Below, piece by piece: positions 1-6,338 of a stretch of 8,477 bases of DNA. The DNA comes from an uncultured Enterobacter sp. (lineage in GTDB: Bacteria > Pseudomonadota > Gammaproteobacteria > Enterobacterales > Enterobacteriaceae), in the NCBI GenBank assembly GCA_946477805.1, contig CAMKZP010000131.1:1-8477 (forward strand), written 5' to 3'. Position 1 is the stretch's first letter. Every line of letters starts with the position of its first letter. Made by a program: the position numbers and the translations under genes. Under the pieces are notes generated by a model that was not told the origin of the DNA, did not search any database, and saw only the letters and a program-made list of their open reading frames with translations.

Positions 1-530
1 TCGGGGCGATGAGCTTGTATGGTTACACCACGAAGCGCGATCTGAGCGGCTTCGTCGACGGCACGGAAAACCCGGCGGGGGAAGCGGTTCGCCGCGACGT
101 GGCGGTCATCAAAGATGGCGTGGACGCGGGCGGCAGCTACGTGTTCGTGCAGCGCTGGGAGCACAACCTCAAGCAGCTCAACCGCATGAGCGTGCACGAT
201 CAGGAGATGATGATTGGCCGTACCAAAGACGCCAACGAAGAGATCGACGGCGACGTCCGTCCTGTCACCTCTCACCTGACCCGCGTTGACCTCAAGGAAG
301 ACGGCAAAGGGCTGAAGATTGTCCGCCAGAGCCTGCCGTACGGCACTGCCAGCGGTACCCACGGCCTCTACTTCTGCGCCTACTGCGCGCGCCTGTACAA
401 CATCGAACAGCAGCTGCTGAGCATGTTCGGCGACACCGACGGCAAGCGCGACGCCATGCTGCGCTTCACCAAACCGGTGACCGGCGGCTACTATTTCGCG
501 CCGTCCGTAGAGCGCCTGCTGGCGCTGTAA
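1..530 (+). CDS. yfeX: YfeX, heme-dependent DyP-type peroxidase (3' part, left end cut by window)
   Basis: This is the C-terminal part of a cytoplasmic dye-decolorizing-type heme peroxidase; YfeX oxidises porphyrinogens and other substrates with hydrogen peroxide. The frame is open to the left edge (first full codon at position 3), so the ATG at 9 is an internal codon and not the start. Counting from it, residue 1 equals residue 127 of the 299-residue E. coli protein, and the alignment to the stop is gapless. The GFVDGTENP motif carries the distal catalytic Asp (residue 17, D143 in E. coli). His89 in TSHLTRVDL is the proximal heme ligand (H215). Arg106 and Ser108 in IVRQSLPYG match R232 and S234. 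The conserved C-terminal heme-domain block GLYFCAYCARL is intact. The codons before position 36 do not resemble the E. coli sequence (see findings). It lies upstream of cysP on the same strand, separated by 172 bases. Confidence 0.93.
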   Translation, partial: GAMSLYGYTTKRDLSGFVDGTENPAGEAVRRDVAVIKDGVDAGGSYVFVQRWEHNLKQLNRMSVHDQEMMIGRTKDANEEIDGDVRPVTSHLTRVDLKEDGKGLKIVRQSLPYGTASGTHGLYFCAYCARLYNIEQQLLSMFGDTDGKRDAMLRFTKPVTGGYYFAPSVERLLAL

Positions 531-540
531 TTCCCATTCT

Positions 541-588
541 CCCTCTCCCTGTGGGAGAGGGTTGGGGTGAGGGCAACAGGCCGCACCC
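541..588. repeat. Tandem intergenic hairpins, REP-like dispersed repeat downstream of yfeX
   Basis: The left hairpin is a perfect 9-bp stem: CCCTCTCCC (541-549), loop TGT, GGGAGAGGG (553-561). A second, weaker hairpin pairs GGGTG (565-569) with CACCC (584-588). From memory, this C-rich/G-rich block recurs between genes in Enterobacter and Klebsiella genomes, so I call it a dispersed repeat; I could not count copies. It sits 11 bases after the yfeX stop and may shield the 3' end of that mRNA or help stop transcription. No run of T residues directly follows either stem, so it is not a classical intrinsic terminator. Confidence 0.65.
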
Positions 589-599
589 TTATTCCCTTT

Positions 600-702
600 T
601 CTGCTTCTAAATCACCAAACGGTATATAAAACCGTTACTCCTTTGGTACTCGTTATAAATATTATGACCATAAGATAGTCATCACATTTATAAGGGTGCG
701 CA
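600..702 (+). promoter_or_regulatory. cysP promoter and presumed CysB activation region
   Basis: This AT-rich stretch stands out from its GC-rich surroundings and directly precedes the operon. A -10-like hexamer TATTAT lies at 660-665 (5 of 6 matches to TATAAT), overlapped upstream by TATAAA at 654-659. No good -35 box is seen at the right spacing, as expected for an activator-dependent promoter. The LysR-type regulator CysB, with N-acetylserine or O-acetylserine as inducer, is known to activate cysPUWAM in E. coli and Salmonella. I place its binding here by homology and did not assign individual half-sites. A Shine-Dalgarno sequence AAGGG (692-696) lies 6 bases before the cysP ATG. Confidence 0.65.
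618..636. promoter_or_regulatory. Perfect dyad upstream of the cysP core promoter
   Basis: AACGGT (618-623) and ACCGTT (631-636) form a perfect 6-bp inverted repeat around the 7-base AT-only spacer ATATAAA. Its centre (627) is about 35 bases upstream of the centre of the candidate -10 hexamer, where an activator site would be expected. A regulatory role is inferred from position and symmetry only. Confidence 0.45.
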
Positions 703-1716
703 ATGGCCGTTACTGTACTGAAAAAAGGATCTCTGGCGCTGGCAGGTTTGCTTCTGGTCGCGCAGGCGCAGGCAACGGAGCTGCTCAACAGTTCTTACGA
801 TGTTTCACGCGAACTGTTTGCCGCCCTTAACCCCCCGTTTGAACAGCAGTGGGCGAAAGATAACAACGGCGACAAGCTCACCATCAAACAGTCTCACGCG
901 GGCTCATCCAAACAGGCGCTGGCTATTCTGCAGGGGCTGAAGGCGGATGTAGTGACCTACAACCAGGTGACCGACGTGCAGATCCTGCACGACAGAGGCA
1001 AGCTGATCCCGGCGAACTGGCAGAGCCGTCTGCCGAACAACAGCTCGCCGTTCTACTCCACCATGGGTTTCCTGGTGCGTAAGGGCAACCCGAAGAATAT
1101 CCACGACTGGAACGACCTGGTGCGTTCTGACGTGAAGCTGATTTTCCCGAACCCGAAAACCTCCGGCAACGCGCGCTATACCTATCTCGCGGCGTGGGGC
1201 GCGGCGGATAAAGCCGACGGTAGCGATAAAGCCAAAACCGAACAGTTCATGACTCAGTTCCTGAAAAACGTCGAAGTGTTTGATACCGGCGGCCGTGGGG
1301 CAACCACCACTTTTGCAGAGCGCGGGCTGGGCGATGTGCTGATAAGCTTCGAATCGGAAGTGAACAATATCCGCAAACAGTATGAAGCGCAGGGCTTCGA
1401 AGTGGTTATTCCAAAAACCAACATTCTGGCCGAGTTCCCGGTCGCGTGGGTGGATAAAAACGTCGAAGCCAACGGCACGGAGAAGGCGGCGAAAGCGTAC
1501 CTCAACTATCTCTACAGCCCGCAGGCGCAGACCGTGATTACCGATTACTACTATCGCGTCAACAACCCGGACGTGATGAACAAGCTGAAGGACAAATTCC
1601 CGCAGACCGATTTGTTCCGCGTGGAAGACCATTTTGGCGCCTGGCCTGAAGTGATGAAAACGCATTTTGCCAGCGGCGGCGAGCTGGACAAACTGCTGGC
1701 GGCGGGGCGTAAGTAA
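703..1716 (+). CDS. cysP: CysP, periplasmic thiosulfate/sulfate-binding protein
   Basis: This is the periplasmic receptor of the sulfate/thiosulfate ABC importer; it prefers thiosulfate and hands it to CysU/CysW. Residues 1-24 form a Sec signal peptide: Lys7-Lys8, a hydrophobic core at 10-20, and a QAQA end with cleavage expected before TELLNSS. The mature protein has the family blocks: the QSHAGSSKQA ligand-site region (63-72), NPKTSGNAR (150-158) and FDTGGRGATTTF further on. Length is 337 residues, against 338 in E. coli. Within KDNNGDKLTIKQS (52-64), Asn55 stands where I remember Gly in E. coli, a small change. The start is supported by the signal peptide and by AAGGG 6 bases upstream. The stop TAA shares its last A with the cysU ATG (TAATG), suggesting translational coupling. 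It is the first gene of the operon. Confidence 0.97.
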   Translation: MAVTVLKKGSLALAGLLLVAQAQATELLNSSYDVSRELFAALNPPFEQQWAKDNNGDKLTIKQSHAGSSKQALAILQGLKADVVTYNQVTDVQILHDRGKLIPANWQSRLPNNSSPFYSTMGFLVRKGNPKNIHDWNDLVRSDVKLIFPNPKTSGNARYTYLAAWGAADKADGSDKAKTEQFMTQFLKNVEVFDTGGRGATTTFAERGLGDVLISFESEVNNIRKQYEAQGFEVVIPKTNILAEFPVAWVDKNVEANGTEKAAKAYLNYLYSPQAQTVITDYYYRVNNPDVMNKLKDKFPQTDLFRVEDHFGAWPEVMKTHFASGGELDKLLAAGRK

Positions 1717-2549
1717 TGTTTGCAGTCTCCTCCAGACGCGTGCTGCCGGGCTTTACCTTAAGCCTCGGGACCAGCCTGCTGTTCGTCTGCCTGATTTTGT
1801 TATTACCGCTCAGCGCGCTGGTGATGCAGCTTGCCCAGATGAGCTGGGCCCAGTACTGGGAGGTGGTCACCAACCCGCAGGTGGTGGCGGCCTACAAGGT
1901 GACGCTGCTGTCGGCGTTTGTGGCCTCGATTTTCAACGGCGTCTTCGGCCTGCTGATGGCGTGGATCTTAACCCGCTACCGTTTTCCGGGCCGCACGCTG
2001 CTCGACGCGCTGATGGATCTGCCGTTTGCCCTGCCAACGGCGGTTGCCGGCTTAACGCTGGCATCGCTGTTCTCCGTCAACGGCTTTTACGGCGAGTGGC
2101 TGGCGAAGTTTGATATCAAAGTGACCTATACCTGGCTCGGCATCGCGGTGGCGATGGCCTTTACCAGTATCCCGTTTGTGGTGCGTACCGTTCAGCCGGT
2201 GCTGGAAGAGTTAGGCCCGGAATACGAAGAGGCGGCGGAAACGCTGGGCGCTTCGCGCTGGCAGAGCTTTCGCAAGGTGGTTCTGCCGGAGCTTTCTCCG
2301 GCGCTGCTGGCGGGCGTGGCGCTCTCCTTCACCCGCAGCCTCGGCGAGTTTGGCGCGGTGATCTTCATCGCCGGGAACATCGCATGGAAAACGGAAGTGA
2401 CCTCGCTGATGATTTTTGTCCGTTTGCAGGAGTTTGATTATCCCGCGGCGAGCGCGATTGCCTCGGTGATCCTTGCCGCATCGCTGCTGCTGCTGTTCTC
2501 AATTAACACTCTGCAAAGTCGCTTTGGTCGACGCGTGGTAGGTCATTAA
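1716..2549 (+). CDS. cysU: CysU (CysT), sulfate/thiosulfate ABC transporter permease
   Basis: This is one of the two inner-membrane channel subunits of the CysUWA importer. Hydrophobic segments lie at roughly 14-36, 61-85, 101-121, 137-157, 193-220 and 244-264, fitting the six-helix permease fold. The cytoplasmic EAA loop that docks on the ATPase is at 172-191, EAAETLGASRWQSFRKVVLP, with the invariant Gly178. The 277-residue length equals that of the E. coli protein and the sequence is nearly identical to what I recall. The ATG overlaps the cysP stop by one base and its own TAA overlaps the cysW ATG by one base. A G-rich stretch (GGCGGGG, 1700-1706) may act as a weak ribosome site, but re-initiation after cysP is likelier. 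Expression should follow the cysP promoter. Confidence 0.97.
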   Translation: MFAVSSRRVLPGFTLSLGTSLLFVCLILLLPLSALVMQLAQMSWAQYWEVVTNPQVVAAYKVTLLSAFVASIFNGVFGLLMAWILTRYRFPGRTLLDALMDLPFALPTAVAGLTLASLFSVNGFYGEWLAKFDIKVTYTWLGIAVAMAFTSIPFVVRTVQPVLEELGPEYEEAAETLGASRWQSFRKVVLPELSPALLAGVALSFTRSLGEFGAVIFIAGNIAWKTEVTSLMIFVRLQEFDYPAASAIASVILAASLLLLFSINTLQSRFGRRVVGH

Positions 2550-3424
2550 TGGCGGAAGTGACGCAATTGAAGCGCTATGACGCACCCCGTATAAACTGGG
2601 GAAAATGGTTTCTGATTGGCACGGGGATGCTGGTTTCGGCATTCATTCTCGTGGTACCGATGGTGTACATCTTTGTTCAGGCCTTCAGCAAAGGGATTAT
2701 GCCCGCGCTGCAAAACCTGGCCGACCCGGACATGCTGCACGCCATCTGGCTGACGGTGATGATTGCCCTCATTACCGTGCCGGTGAATCTGGTCTTTGGC
2801 GTGCTGCTGGCCTGGCTGGTGACGCGCTTTAACTTCCCGGGGCGCCAGCTGCTGCTGACCCTGCTGGATATTCCGTTTGCGGTATCGCCGGTGGTTGCCG
2901 GTCTGGTTTATCTGCTCTTCTACGGCTCCAACGGCCCGCTGGGCGGCTGGCTGGACGAGCATAACCTGCAGATCATGTTCGCCTGGCCGGGCATGGTGCT
3001 GGTGACGGTCTTTGTGACCTGTCCGTTCGTGGTGCGTGAGCTGGTGCCGGTGATGTTAAGCCAGGGCAGCCACGAAGATGAGGCGGCCGTGCTGCTGGGC
3101 GCATCCGGCTGGCAGATGTTCAGGCGCGTGACGCTGCCGAACATCCGCTGGGCGCTGCTCTACGGCGTGGTGCTGACCAACGCCCGCGCGATTGGGGAAT
3201 TTGGCGCGGTGTCGGTGGTCTCCGGCTCAATCCGCGGCGAAACCCTGTCGCTGCCGCTGCAGATTGAATTACTGGAACAGGACTACAACACCGTCGGTTC
3301 CTTTACTGCCGCAGCGTTGCTGACGCTGATGGCGATTTTGACCCTGTTTTTGAAGAGTGTGGTGCAGTGGCGTTTAGAGAATCAGGAAAAGCGTCAGCCT
3401 CAGGAGGGAAATCATGAGCATTGA
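2549..3424 (+). CDS. cysW: CysW, sulfate/thiosulfate ABC transporter permease
   Basis: This is the second membrane subunit, pairing with CysU to form the transport path. After a charged cytoplasmic N-terminus (1-20) come hydrophobic segments at about 21-45, 66-91, 104-125, 145-168, 203-226 and 252-270. The EAA loop is at 178-197, EAAVLLGASGWQMFRRVTLP, with the conserved Gly184, and contacts CysA. The ARAIGEFGA block (212-220) is shared with CysU (TRSLGEFGA), as expected of paralogous subunits. Length is 291 residues, the same as in E. coli. The polar, His-rich tail (ENQEKRQPQEGNHEH) is cytoplasmic; its DNA contains the cysA ribosome site and start, so the two genes overlap by 11 bases. Confidence 0.97.
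   Translation: MAEVTQLKRYDAPRINWGKWFLIGTGMLVSAFILVVPMVYIFVQAFSKGIMPALQNLADPDMLHAIWLTVMIALITVPVNLVFGVLLAWLVTRFNFPGRQLLLTLLDIPFAVSPVVAGLVYLLFYGSNGPLGGWLDEHNLQIMFAWPGMVLVTVFVTCPFVVRELVPVMLSQGSHEDEAAVLLGASGWQMFRRVTLPNIRWALLYGVVLTNARAIGEFGAVSVVSGSIRGETLSLPLQIELLEQDYNTVGSFTAAALLTLMAILTLFLKSVVQWRLENQEKRQPQEGNHEH
3402..3408 (+). promoter_or_regulatory. Strong Shine-Dalgarno site for cysA inside cysW
   Basis: AGGAGGG lies 5 bases before the ATG at 3414, a near-perfect match to the 16S rRNA anti-Shine-Dalgarno sequence. It fixes the cysA start and is clearly stronger than the sites in front of cysU and cysW. This suggests the ATPase is translated independently and perhaps in higher amount; the importer needs two CysA per one CysU and one CysW. 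Confidence 0.8.
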
Positions 3425-4508
3425 GATTGCCAATATTAAGAAGTCTTTTGGTCGCACCCAGGTGCTGAATGATATCTCGCTGGATATCCCCTCCGGGCAA
3501 ATGGTGGCCCTGCTGGGGCCGTCCGGCTCCGGTAAAACCACGCTGCTGCGCATCATCGCCGGGCTTGAGCATCAGACCAGCGGGCACATCCGCTTTCACG
3601 GCACCGACGTGAGCCGCCTGCACGCCCGCGACCGCAAGGTGGGCTTTGTGTTCCAGCACTACGCGCTGTTCCGCCACATGACCGTGTTCGACAACATCGC
3701 GTTTGGCCTGAGCGTATTGCCGCGCCGCGAGCGGCCAAACGCGGCAGCCATCAGGGCGAAAGTGACAAAATTGCTGGAGATGGTGCAGCTTGCCCATCTG
3801 GCGGACCGTTTCCCGGCGCAGCTCTCCGGTGGCCAGAAGCAGCGCGTGGCGCTGGCGCGCGCGTTAGCCGTTGAGCCGCAGATCCTGCTGCTGGACGAAC
3901 CGTTCGGCGCGCTCGACGCCCAGGTGCGTAAAGAGCTTCGCCGCTGGCTGCGCCAGCTGCATGAAGAGCTGAAGTTCACCAGCGTCTTCGTCACCCACGA
4001 TCAGGAAGAGGCGATGGAAGTTGCCGACCGCGTGGTGGTGATGAGCCAGGGGAACATCGAGCAGGTGGACGAGCCAGAACAGCTCTGGCGCGAGCCGGCC
4101 ACCCGCTTTGTGCTGGAATTTATGGGGGAAGTGAACCGTCTGCAGGGCACCATTCGTGGCGGTCAGTTCCACGTGGGGGCGCACCGCTGGCCGCTAGGCT
4201 ACACCTGCGCACACCAGGGGCCGGTCGATCTGTTCCTGCGTCCGTGGGAAGTGGACGTCAGCCGCCGCACCAGCCTCGACTCCCCGCTGCCGGTGCAGGT
4301 GCTGGAAGCCAGCCCTAAAGGTCACTACACCCAGCTGGTGGTACAGCCGCTGGGCTGGTATACCGAACCGCTGACGGTGGTTATGCGTGACGAAGAGGCG
4401 CCGCACCGCGGCGAGCGCCTGTTTGTCGGCCTGCAGCACGCGCGTATCTATCACGGCAACGAGCGTATCGAGACGCGCGAGGATATTGCTCTGGCGGAGA
4501 CAGCCTGA
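3414..4508 (+). CDS. cysA: CysA, sulfate/thiosulfate ABC transporter ATPase
   Basis: This is the cytoplasmic ATP-hydrolysing subunit that drives sulfate and thiosulfate import. All nucleotide-binding motifs are intact: Walker A GPSGSGKT (35-42), Q-loop Gln81 in VFQHYALF, ABC signature LSGGQ (137-141), Walker B ILLLDEP (157-163, with Asp161 and catalytic Glu162), D-loop ALDA (166-169) and switch His195 in VTHDQEEA. After about residue 235 comes the C-terminal regulatory domain of the CysA/TOBE-like type, containing DLFLRPWEV and the LEASPKGHYTQLVV block. Length is 364 residues, against about 365 in E. coli. The start is set by AGGAGGG and overlaps the end of cysW by 11 bases. The gene ends 118 bases before cysM, with a REP pair in between. 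Confidence 0.97.
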   Translation: MSIEIANIKKSFGRTQVLNDISLDIPSGQMVALLGPSGSGKTTLLRIIAGLEHQTSGHIRFHGTDVSRLHARDRKVGFVFQHYALFRHMTVFDNIAFGLSVLPRRERPNAAAIRAKVTKLLEMVQLAHLADRFPAQLSGGQKQRVALARALAVEPQILLLDEPFGALDAQVRKELRRWLRQLHEELKFTSVFVTHDQEEAMEVADRVVVMSQGNIEQVDEPEQLWREPATRFVLEFMGEVNRLQGTIRGGQFHVGAHRWPLGYTCAHQGPVDLFLRPWEVDVSRRTSLDSPLPVQVLEASPKGHYTQLVVQPLGWYTEPLTVVMRDEEAPHRGERLFVGLQHARIYHGNERIETREDIALAETA

Positions 4509-4529
4509 TAGGTTATAAGTATGTTTATC

Positions 4530-4560
4530 GCCCGGTGGCGCTGCGCTGACCGGGCCTACA
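4530..4560 (+). repeat. REP element, first of a tail-to-tail pair
   Basis: This is a 31-base palindromic unit whose arms GCCCGGT (4530-4536) and ACCGGGC (4549-4555) pair perfectly over 7 bp. It ends in GGCCTACA, the typical tail of enterobacterial REP (palindromic unit) sequences. It matches the reverse complement of the second unit (4576-4606) at 27 of 31 positions. Two of the four differences are a compensatory pair inside the stem, so base pairing is kept. Confidence 0.88.
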
Positions 4561-4575
4561 GTTATCACTGCGTCT

Positions 4576-4606
4576 TGTAGGCCGGGTAAGCGAAGCGCCA
4601 CCCGGC
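4576..4606 (-). repeat. REP element, second of the pair, inverted
   Basis: This inverted copy has arms GCCGGGT (4581-4587) and ACCCGGC (4600-4606) and starts with TGTAGGCC, the reverse complement of a REP tail. With the first unit and a 15-base spacer it forms a small BIME (bacterial interspersed mosaic element). The two units could also pair with each other into one long hairpin. Known roles of such elements include mRNA 3'-end protection and DNA gyrase or IHF binding; none can be shown from sequence alone. Confidence 0.88.
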
Positions 4607-4612
4607 TTTTTT
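4581..4612 (+). terminator. Terminator-like hairpin between cysA and cysM (second REP plus T-run)
   Basis: The 7-bp GC-rich stem of the second REP is followed at once by six T residues (4607-4612), the form of an intrinsic terminator on the plus strand. The 12-base loop (4588-4599) is longer than ideal, which may weaken it. Only 14 bases separate the T-run from the cysM start, too little for a complete promoter. cysM is therefore probably transcribed by read-through, and the hairpin may lower its level relative to the transporter genes. Confidence 0.55.
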
Positions 4613-4626
4613 ATTGAGTAAAAATC

Positions 4627-5538
4627 GTGAATACACTCGAAAGCACCATCGGCAATACTCCTCTGGTCAGGCTTCAGCGCATGGTGCCTGACAACGGCAG
4701 CGAAATCTGGGTCAAACTCGAAGGCAATAACCCGGCGGGTTCGGTGAAAGACCGGGCGGCGCTGGCGATGATTGTCCAGGCCGAAAAGCGCGGCGAGATA
4801 AAGCCCGGCGACGTGCTGATTGAGGCGACCAGCGGCAATACCGGGATTGCGCTGGCGATGATTGCCGCGCTGAAAGGCTACCGCATGAAGCTGCTGATGC
4901 CGGATAACATGAGCCAGGAGCGCCGCGCCGCCATGCGCGCCTACGGCGCCGAGCTGATTCTGGTGACAAAAGAGCAGGGCATGGAAGGGGCGCGCGACTT
5001 AGCCTTAGAGATGGCCAGGCGCGGCGAAGGCAAGCTGCTCGATCAGTTCAACAACCCGGATAACCCCTACGCGCACTACACCACTACCGGCCCGGAAATC
5101 TGGCAGCAGACGGGCGGGCGCATCACCCATTTTGTCTCCAGCATGGGAACCACCGGCACCATCACCGGCGTATCGCGTTTTCTGCGCGAGCAGGACACAG
5201 CTGTCACCATCGTCGGCCTGCAGCCGGAAGAGGGGAGCAGCATTCCGGGCATTCGCCGCTGGCCGGCTGAATACATGCCGGGCATCTTCAACGCCCAGCT
5301 TGTGGATCGGGTGCTGGATCTTCACCAGCGCGAGGCGGAAAATACCATGCGTGAGCTGGCCGTGCGCGAAGGTATCTTCTGCGGCGTCAGCTCGGGTGGG
5401 GCAGTAGCAGGTGCCATTCGGGTGGCGAAGGCCAATCCGGGGGCGGTGATCGTCGCCATTATCTGCGATCGCGGCGATCGCTACCTGTCTACCGGCGTCT
5501 TTGGTGAAGAGAGTTATTCGCAGGGGGCGGGGATTTAA
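4627..5538 (+). CDS. cysM: CysM, cysteine synthase B (O-acetylserine sulfhydrylase B)
   Basis: This is a cytoplasmic PLP enzyme that makes cysteine from O-acetylserine and sulfide, or S-sulfocysteine when thiosulfate is the sulfur donor, which fits its place behind a thiosulfate importer. Lys41 in NNPAGSVKDRAAL is the PLP Schiff-base lysine. The substrate-carboxylate loop TSGNTG is at 68-73, the PLP phosphate-binding loop GTTGT at 174-178, and Ser255 in CGVSSGG is placed to hydrogen-bond the pyridine ring. The substrate-selecting RR pair is at 210-211. Length is 303 residues, the same as in E. coli. The start is GTG, as I recall for E. coli cysM, and the protein N-terminus matches there. The upstream ribosome site is weak (TGAG, 4615-4618). 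pdxK begins 5 bases after the stop. Confidence 0.97.
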   Translation: MNTLESTIGNTPLVRLQRMVPDNGSEIWVKLEGNNPAGSVKDRAALAMIVQAEKRGEIKPGDVLIEATSGNTGIALAMIAALKGYRMKLLMPDNMSQERRAAMRAYGAELILVTKEQGMEGARDLALEMARRGEGKLLDQFNNPDNPYAHYTTTGPEIWQQTGGRITHFVSSMGTTGTITGVSRFLREQDTAVTIVGLQPEEGSSIPGIRRWPAEYMPGIFNAQLVDRVLDLHQREAENTMRELAVREGIFCGVSSGGAVAGAIRVAKANPGAVIVAIICDRGDRYLSTGVFGEESYSQGAGI

Positions 5539-5543
5539 GCGTC

Positions 5544-6338
5544 ATGGAGATGATTTTATTCCGGGATAACACCCGGGCGCAGCAAACCGATATTGTCGCG
5601 GTGCAGTCGCAGGTGGTCTACGGCAGCGTGGGGAACAGCATCGCGGTGCCGAATATTCGTACCCATCAGCTGAACGTCACGGCGGTGCCTACCGTTCTGT
5701 TCAGCAATACGCCGCACTATGACACCTTCTACGGTGGGGTGATCCCCGACGAGTGGTTCAGCGGCTACCTGAAGGCGCTGGAAGAACGCGAAATTTTACG
5801 CGAGCTGAAGGCGGTGACGGCGGGCTACATGGGCAGCGCCAGCCAGATTGAGCTGCTGGCACGCTGGTTGAAGGCCATTAAAACGCAGCATCCCGATCTG
5901 CTGGTGCTGGTCGACCCGGTTATCGGCGATATCGACAGCGGGATGTACGTGAAGCCGGATATTCCACAGGCGTATCGCGAGCACCTGTTGCCGCTGGCGC
6001 AGGGCATTACGCCGAACGTCTTTGAGCTTGAGGTGTTGAGCGGAAAACCGTGCCGTACGCCTGAAAGCGCCATTGATGCAGCCCGTGGGCTGCTGTCCGA
6101 CACGCTGAAATGGGTGGCGATCACCAGCGCGCCGGTAGCCGATGACCCGGAAAACATCCACGTGGTGCTGGTCACGACGGAGGGTGTGACGGTGAGCGCT
6201 CACCCGCGCGTCGAAACCGATCTCAAAGGGACGGGTGACCTGTTCTGCTCGGAGCTGGTCAGCGGCATCGTTGAAGGAAAAACCGTTGCGGAGGCTATTC
6301 GTCGCGCGGGCGATCGCGTCACCGAGGTGATGGTCTAG
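5544..6338 (+). CDS. pdxK: PdxK, pyridoxal/pyridoxine/hydroxymethylpyrimidine kinase, shortened at the C-terminus by an in-frame amber stop
   Basis: This kinase phosphorylates pyridoxal, pyridoxine and pyridoxamine with ATP in the vitamin B6 salvage pathway. Its ribokinase-like features are present: the N-terminal substrate region SQVVYGSVGN (22-31), the TPHYDTFYGG block (56-65), DPVIGD (124-129), and the anion-hole/catalytic motif DLKGTGD (226-232) with catalytic Asp232. At 264 residues it is shorter than the 283 of E. coli. It stops at TAG (6336-6338), and the same frame continues for 13 codons to a TAA at 6380, giving a 278-residue product if the amber is read through. All catalytic motifs lie before the stop, so activity is probably kept, but this is inference. 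The start follows cysM by 5 bases, with GGGGA (5529-5533) as a possible ribosome site. No separate promoter is apparent in the gap, so it is probably co-transcribed with cysM. Context next to crr and residue similarity favour PdxK over its paralogue PdxY. Confidence 0.93.
   Translation: MEMILFRDNTRAQQTDIVAVQSQVVYGSVGNSIAVPNIRTHQLNVTAVPTVLFSNTPHYDTFYGGVIPDEWFSGYLKALEEREILRELKAVTAGYMGSASQIELLARWLKAIKTQHPDLLVLVDPVIGDIDSGMYVKPDIPQAYREHLLPLAQGITPNVFELEVLSGKPCRTPESAIDAARGLLSDTLKWVAITSAPVADDPENIHVVLVTTEGVTVSAHPRVETDLKGTGDLFCSELVSGIVEGKTVAEAIRRAGDRVTEVMV

Noticed and set aside
9..11. ATG at position 9 as the start of a short peroxidase
   Set aside because: The frame is open to the left edge and the family is about 299 residues; the gapless match places this codon at about residue 127. 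It is an internal codon of a gene cut by the window.
904..1665. 253-codon open frame on the minus strand inside cysP
   Set aside because: It is fully antisense to an intact, well-conserved cysP, has no ribosome site, and its His/Arg/Val-rich composition is that of a GC-driven shadow frame.
1667..2113. 148-codon plus-strand frame across the cysP-cysU junction
   Set aside because: It is out of frame with both genes, whose proteins are complete and conserved. The tight TAATG junction explains the region fully.
4509..4626. Possible small RNA gene or mobile element between cysA and cysM
   Set aside because: The structure is fully explained by two REP units in inverted orientation. No transposase, target duplication or convincing promoter-terminator pair is present.
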